NCBI RefSeq assembly: GCF_014931715.1
Contig: NZ_CP063164.1
Location: 868,001 to 932,000 of the forward strand
Direction: 5' to 3'
Length of the DNA stretch: 64,000 nucleotides
DNA from: Sulfurovum indicum
Lineage (GTDB): Bacteria; Campylobacterota; Campylobacteria; Campylobacterales; Sulfurovaceae
Made by a program: the position numbers and the translations under genes. Below the pieces are notes generated by a model, which worked only from the letters and a program-made list of their open reading frames with translations, had not been told where the DNA came from and made no database searches. Positions 60,511 through 64,000 of this stretch are shown here, in pieces (within the stretch, counting starts at the first letter, position 1; each line of letters begins with the position of its first letter).

Positions 60511-61717
60511 ACTTTTCTCCTTCGATATAGACACTCTCTGCCTCTTTGGTATGCAGAATGCTCCAAAGTGCGATCTCTTCGGGACGTTTTGGAAGTTCGG
60601 GCAGGGTTACGAGTACAAAATCTGCATCTTTTCCAACATGCAGGCTGCCGCAGTTGAGTCCCAGTGCTTTGGCTGCGTCCAAGGTGATGTTCCGAAGCAG
60701 TTGCAGGGCAAGTGTCTGGATATCGATGTTGTGATGGAACATCAGTGCAGCACGAAGTTCATCGAAGATATTGAGTGAATCGTTGGAACTGAGTCCGTCT
60801 GTTGCGAGCGAGAAGGGAAGCTGAAGTTTCTCGATAGCCAGTCTGCCGCATCCCAGGTAACGGTTTGATCTTGGACAGTGTGCAATAGAGTGGCCTTTTT
60901 CTGCCAGGTATGCCAGCTCTTTCTCTGTGGCCTGTACACAGTGTACGAAATGTGTAGGGTATGTGTCGAAAGCATGCATGAACTCCTCAATGGTCGTAAC
61001 CGGGGTAGAGGTATTGAAGAACTTTTCAAAAAAAGCTTTGAACTCGCCTTCGCCCCTTTCCAGCCATTCCCGTTCAGCCTGTGATTCCAAAAAGTGTGCT
61101 GTAAGCGGCATTTGGTTCTGTTTAGCCAGTGCTACAGCTCTTTGCAAAATTACCGGATGCACTGAATAGGGTGAATGGATGGCAACAGCAGGGGTGATGC
61201 GGCTTTTTGCTGCACAGCTTTGGGAGGCTTTGACGCGCTCCTGGAAATCACTGTAGAGCATATCGGCATACTGGGCGTTGGAACCGATAAGTTCATTGAA
61301 AAACACGACGCGCTGGGGAGTCTCTTCGCAGACTTGAAGCTCTGTTCCGAAACTGGATATGGCACCAAAGGCAGTGATTCCGGAGCGCAGCATCTGCTCA
61401 CACTCTTTTTGCATGGTCTCATTGTTACAATCCTTCATCAGGTCGTCACGATGTTCGATGACAGAGTCCAGCCATGGCATGAAAGAGCCATACTTGAGTG
61501 ATGTTTTGTTTGCAGAAAACTCCAGGTGAACATGGGTGTTGATAAAACCGGGGTAGAGTACCGTATAGGGTTTGGCACGAATGAGTTCGGCCCCGGGGTA
61601 CTGCTTCAGAAGTCTTTCCGGCAGATCGACAGCCTGAATATGTGTCTCGAAAGCTATGGCAAGATTTTCGATAAACCTGCCGTCGATGTAGAGATAATCG
61701 GCAATGATGATCTTCAT
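60503..61717 (-). CDS. mqnX: Aminodeoxyfutalosine deaminase-like amidohydrolase
   Basis: 404 residues, resembling Helicobacter HP0267, which deaminates 6-amino-6-deoxyfutalosine in the futalosine route to menaquinone. Metal ligands: NTHVHLEF (HxH), LTAHFLES, FVHCVQ, and Asp in LATDGLSSND. Other amidohydrolases (chlorohydrolase, guanine deaminase) share the scaffold, so the substrate is inferred from phylum. Divergent from aroQ. Confidence 0.85.
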   Translation of the reverse strand: MKIIIADYLYIDGRFIENLAIAFETHIQAVDLPERLLKQYPGAELIRAKPYTVLYPGFINTHVHLEFSANKTSLKYGSFMPWLDSVIEHRDDLMKDCNNETMQKECEQMLRSGITAFGAISSFGTELQVCEETPQRVVFFNELIGSNAQYADMLYSDFQERVKASQSCAAKSRITPAVAIHSPYSVHPVILQRAVALAKQNQMPLTAHFLESQAEREWLERGEGEFKAFFEKFFNTSTPVTTIEEFMHAFDTYPTHFVHCVQATEKELAYLAEKGHSIAHCPRSNRYLGCGRLAIEKLQLPFSLATDGLSSNDSLNIFDELRAALMFHHNIDIQTLALQLLRNITLDAAKALGLNCGSLHVGKDADFVLVTLPELPKRPEEIALWSILHTKEAESVYIEGEKYV

Positions 61718-61783
61718 GACATCTCCTTTTAATTCCTATTTGGATAAAATAATACCCAAAATATACATTAAGAAGGCAGTTAA

Positions 61784-62269
61784 ATGAAAATAGTAGTAAT
61801 TCAAGGTCCAAATTTGAATATGTTGGGAGTCCGGGAGCAAAATATCTACGGCCCGATGAAACTGGAAGATATTCATGCACAGATGAAAGCATTTGCAGAG
61901 CAGAACAAACTTGAGATCGAATTTTTCCAGAGCAACCTTGAAGGCGAGATCGTAGACCGTATCCAGGAGTGTATAGGAGATGCTGACGGTATTATCATCA
62001 ACCCGGCAGCCTATACACATACTTCTATTGCGATCCGTGATGCACTGGCAGCAGTGAAGATCCCTACGATCGAAGTGCACTTGAGTAATATCCATGCGAG
62101 AGAAGAGTTCCGCCACAACTCTCTCACTGCACCTGTATGTGCAGGGCAGATAGTAGGTATGGGACCATTTGGATACCATTTGGCGATGGTAGGTATGACA
62201 CAGATCCTGAATGAAGTCGCTGCGATGAAACAGGCACAGCAGCAGGCACAGAAAGCACAACAAAAATAG
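61784..62269 (+). CDS. aroQ: 3-dehydroquinate dehydratase, type II
   Basis: 161 residues for the third step of the shikimate pathway. [18 protein letters not shown] (catalytic Tyr region, loop), [17 protein letters not shown], and [15 protein letters not shown] with the catalytic His. A short Gln/Ala-rich tail ([12 protein letters not shown]) is added. SD AGAAGG. Confidence 0.96.
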   Translation: MKIVVIQGPNLNMLGVREQNIYGPMKLEDIHAQMKAFAEQNKLEIEFFQSNLEGEIVDRIQECIGDADGIIINPAAYTHTSIAIRDALAAVKIPTIEVHLSNIHAREEFRHNSLTAPVCAGQIVGMGPFGYHLAMVGMTQILNEVAAMKQAQQQAQKAQQK

Positions 62270-62292
62270 GTTTCATTCTATCTCGTTAATCC

Positions 62293-62319
62293 TGTTCCCG
62301 CATTAGAAAAGCGGGAACA
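62293..62319 (+). terminator. Hairpin after aroQ
   Basis: TGTTCCCGC, loop ATTAGAAAA, GCGGGAACA, 9-bp stem, no T-run. Core TGTTCCCG/CGGGAA matches the hairpin at 59616. Confidence 0.6.
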
Positions 62320-62449
62320 CACCTGAACTACCCAATACCTCCAATCTGTAAAATGGCTACTATGCATTCCAAGAAGGATCATGGCACCGGGTTTAGTGAG
62401 GTCAATCAAACTTTACTTTCAGATAGACAACTCTTATAAAGGCTTAATT

Positions 62450-63469
62450 ATGAACTATATGCTCAAAGACGAAAATGCCATTTACTACGAATGTGGTTAC
62501 AGTTGTGACAATGCACTCTACCTGCGTTTGGGGAAGGAGGCATTTTTCATTACGGACAGCCGCTACACTATTGATGCGCAAGAACATGTAAAGAGTGCCA
62601 AAGTGGTCATTGAGCGTGATCTGTATGCCAAAGCAGCGGAGATAATAAAAAAAGCAAAGGTCAAAAAGATCGTCTTCGACCCCAAAGAGTGGAGTGTTCA
62701 CGGATTTGAACTTCTGCGTTCTCAGACAAAGGCAGAGTTCAGACCGGAGATGGATTTTTCACATAAAAAACGCATCATCAAGAGTGATGAAGAGCTAAAG
62801 ATCCTGGGAAAAGCAGCCAGGCTCGGCAGCAAAGCTTTTAAAGCACTGGCAAAAACATTCAGGGAAGAGGGGTTTGGGAAAGATGAGTTCGCTTTGACCC
62901 ATACTGCAAAAAGTGTGCTGGGCGGTTTTGGCAAGTATGATCTCAGTTTCGATCCTATTGTCGCTATCAATGCCAATGCAGCCAAACCGCATGCCACGCC
63001 AACGAAAAGGAGACTTAAGGAAGGTGATCTGCTGCTGGTGGATGCCGGGCTGAAGTACAAGCGTTACTGTTCTGACAGAACTCGTACGGTCTTTGCCGAC
63101 AAAGGCTTTGCTTTTAAGACCAAACAGTCTTTTGGCAGGAAAAAGATTCAAAAAGTGTACGATACTGTACTGCGTGCCCATGACAATGCCATTGCCAATG
63201 CAAGAAGTGGTATGAAAGCCAAAGAGATCGATGCCCTGACACGTGATATCATTGAGAAAGCAGGCTTTGGCAAGTATTATGTACACTCGACCGGGCACGG
63301 AGTGGGGCTGGATATTCATGAGATGCCCTATATCTCTTCTAAGTCAGAGATGGTCATTGAGGACGGAATGGTATTTACCATTGAACCGGGTATCTATATA
63401 CCGGGAGAGTTCGGTATACGTATCGAAGATATGGTAGCTATGGTGGATAGCAAAGCACAGGTGCTTTAA
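62450..63469 (+). CDS. pepP: M24 family aminopeptidase (PepP/PepQ-like)
   Basis: 339 residues: creatinase-like N-domain, then metal site VDAGLKYKRYCSDRTRT (two Asp), HSTGHGVGLDIHE (His), FTIEPGIYI (Glu) and GIRIEDM (Glu). Xaa-Pro cleavage is inferred. ATG 62450 was chosen because MNYMLKDENAIYYECGY matches relatives; ATG 62381 also has an SD and would add 23 residues. Confidence 0.9.
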   Translation: MNYMLKDENAIYYECGYSCDNALYLRLGKEAFFITDSRYTIDAQEHVKSAKVVIERDLYAKAAEIIKKAKVKKIVFDPKEWSVHGFELLRSQTKAEFRPEMDFSHKKRIIKSDEELKILGKAARLGSKAFKALAKTFREEGFGKDEFALTHTAKSVLGGFGKYDLSFDPIVAINANAAKPHATPTKRRLKEGDLLLVDAGLKYKRYCSDRTRTVFADKGFAFKTKQSFGRKKIQKVYDTVLRAHDNAIANARSGMKAKEIDALTRDIIEKAGFGKYYVHSTGHGVGLDIHEMPYISSKSEMVIEDGMVFTIEPGIYIPGEFGIRIEDMVAMVDSKAQVL

Positions 63470-63513
63470 ACCAGTGATAGTCGATAGAGAAGTAAAGTAG
63501 AGAAGGAAACTGT

Positions 63514-64000
63514 GTGGTAAAAAGAAAAAAACTGAATGATACGCTGACATTGATTTTTACCCCACATTTTCCCTATAATGCAAAAAGAAATTCACGAATG
63601 CGTTACAGAGCACTATTAGGCATCGGTGGGAATATCGGTGATGTTGTTCGCCGTTTTGAGCATCTGTTCGTCTATTTGCAGCACAGCAGGTCTGTGCATC
63701 TGTTGGAGACGGCACCAATTTTGAAGAATCCTCCGTTCGGTTTTACGGAACAGGAAGACTTTATGAACTCACTGCTTCTGATAGAGACCGATATGACACC
63801 AAGAGAGTTGTTGCATTATGTACTGCATGCGGAAAAAAGGTTTGGCAGAAAGCGTCTTTTTAAAGATGGCCCGCGAACATTGGATATCGATTTGATATTT
63901 TATGAAGATATAACGATGGAGAGCAGGGAACTGACACTCCCTCATCCGGGATGGATGAAACGGACCTCGGTTCTGGTCCCGCTTTCGATGATGAAAAAGG
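63514..64000 (+). CDS. folK: 2-amino-4-hydroxy-6-hydroxymethyldihydropteridine diphosphokinase (3'-truncated)
   Basis: Folate pathway kinase; 162 codons seen. LLGIGGNIGDVVRRFEHL (start block), APILKNPPFG, EDFMNSLLLIET, and RTLDIDLIFYE (the metal Asp pair) are present. GTG 63514 (SD AGAAGGAAAC) adds an N-terminal stretch (KLNDTLTLIFTPHFPYN) that I recall as typical of this phylum; ATG 63598 is the simpler choice. Runs off the window. Confidence 0.9.
   Translation, partial: MVKRKKLNDTLTLIFTPHFPYNAKRNSRMRYRALLGIGGNIGDVVRRFEHLFVYLQHSRSVHLLETAPILKNPPFGFTEQEDFMNSLLLIETDMTPRELLHYVLHAEKRFGRKRLFKDGPRTLDIDLIFYEDITMESRELTLPHPGWMKRTSVLVPLSMMKK

Noticed and set aside
62381-62449. Upstream ATG 62381 as pepP start
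   Set aside because: Has an SD, but the extra residues do not match the family; ATG 62450 fits better. Not excluded.
63578-63600. ATG 63578 behind CTATAAT as a folK start
   Set aside because: It is in a different frame from the FolK motifs.

Overview
This 64 kb window is a chromosomal segment of a Campylobacterota (Epsilonproteobacteria) species, most likely a Sulfurovum-like sulfur-oxidising marine bacterium. This placement is inferred from gene content and from remembered family resemblance, not from a search. Supporting signs are a fused system II cytochrome c synthase (CcsBA), a futalosine-type menaquinone deaminase, a Na+-pumping oxaloacetate decarboxylase next to ATP-type PEP carboxykinase, many periplasmic cytochromes, and promoters with a clear TATAAT but no consistent -35 box. 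Genes are dense, on both strands, with short spacers. I see no rRNA, tRNA, CRISPR array, prophage, transposase or plasmid gene. || Layout. 1-11.2 kb: 5'-truncated polA, ccsBA, a secreted coiled-coil protein, tcdA-like and surE (minus strand), then greA-argC-metallophosphoesterase-yqaA. 11.2-18.3 kb: DUF3817 protein, an AT-rich NERD-domain gene downstream of metF, metF with an odd leader, serB, and a membrane iron-sulfur protein paired with a TonB-dependent receptor. 18.4-28 kb: ABC exporter, uppP, DEAD-box helicase, then oadG-oadA-oadB-pckA, linking oxaloacetate, pyruvate and PEP with Na+ transport. 28.1-38.7 kb: a compact beta-oxidation cluster (acyl-CoA synthetase, thiolase, FadJ-type multifunctional protein, FadE-type dehydrogenase) followed by an acyltransferase/alpha-beta-hydrolase fusion and a separate hydrolase. 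38.8-47.4 kb: mgtE, a DUF21/CBS transporter, a second DEAD-box helicase, truD, a SafE-like membrane protein, a TerB-like protein, acylphosphatase, msrA, trxC and small Cys-rich proteins. 47.4-51 kb: a two-component system followed by four small periplasmic proteins, two with CxxCH haem sites and two tandem paralogues without one. 51.1-57.1 kb: a complete CusCBA-like Cu/Ag efflux system with a small lipoprotein. 57.4-64 kb: DUF4395 gene, Rrf2 regulator, MetY-type enzyme, sppA, mqnX-like deaminase, aroQ, pepP and 3'-truncated folK. || Points most worth attention: a short Cys motif (MKCxxGKCG, once with EGKCG) recurs in the SafE-like protein, the efflux lipoprotein (twice) and the mature N-terminus of the CusB-like adaptor, which ties these loci together as a probable copper-handling network; the tandem haem-less cytochrome-derived proteins; the beta-oxidation cluster with its acyltransferase-hydrolase fusion; and a 150-base metF leader with competing stems and a protein-like open frame lacking a normal start codon.
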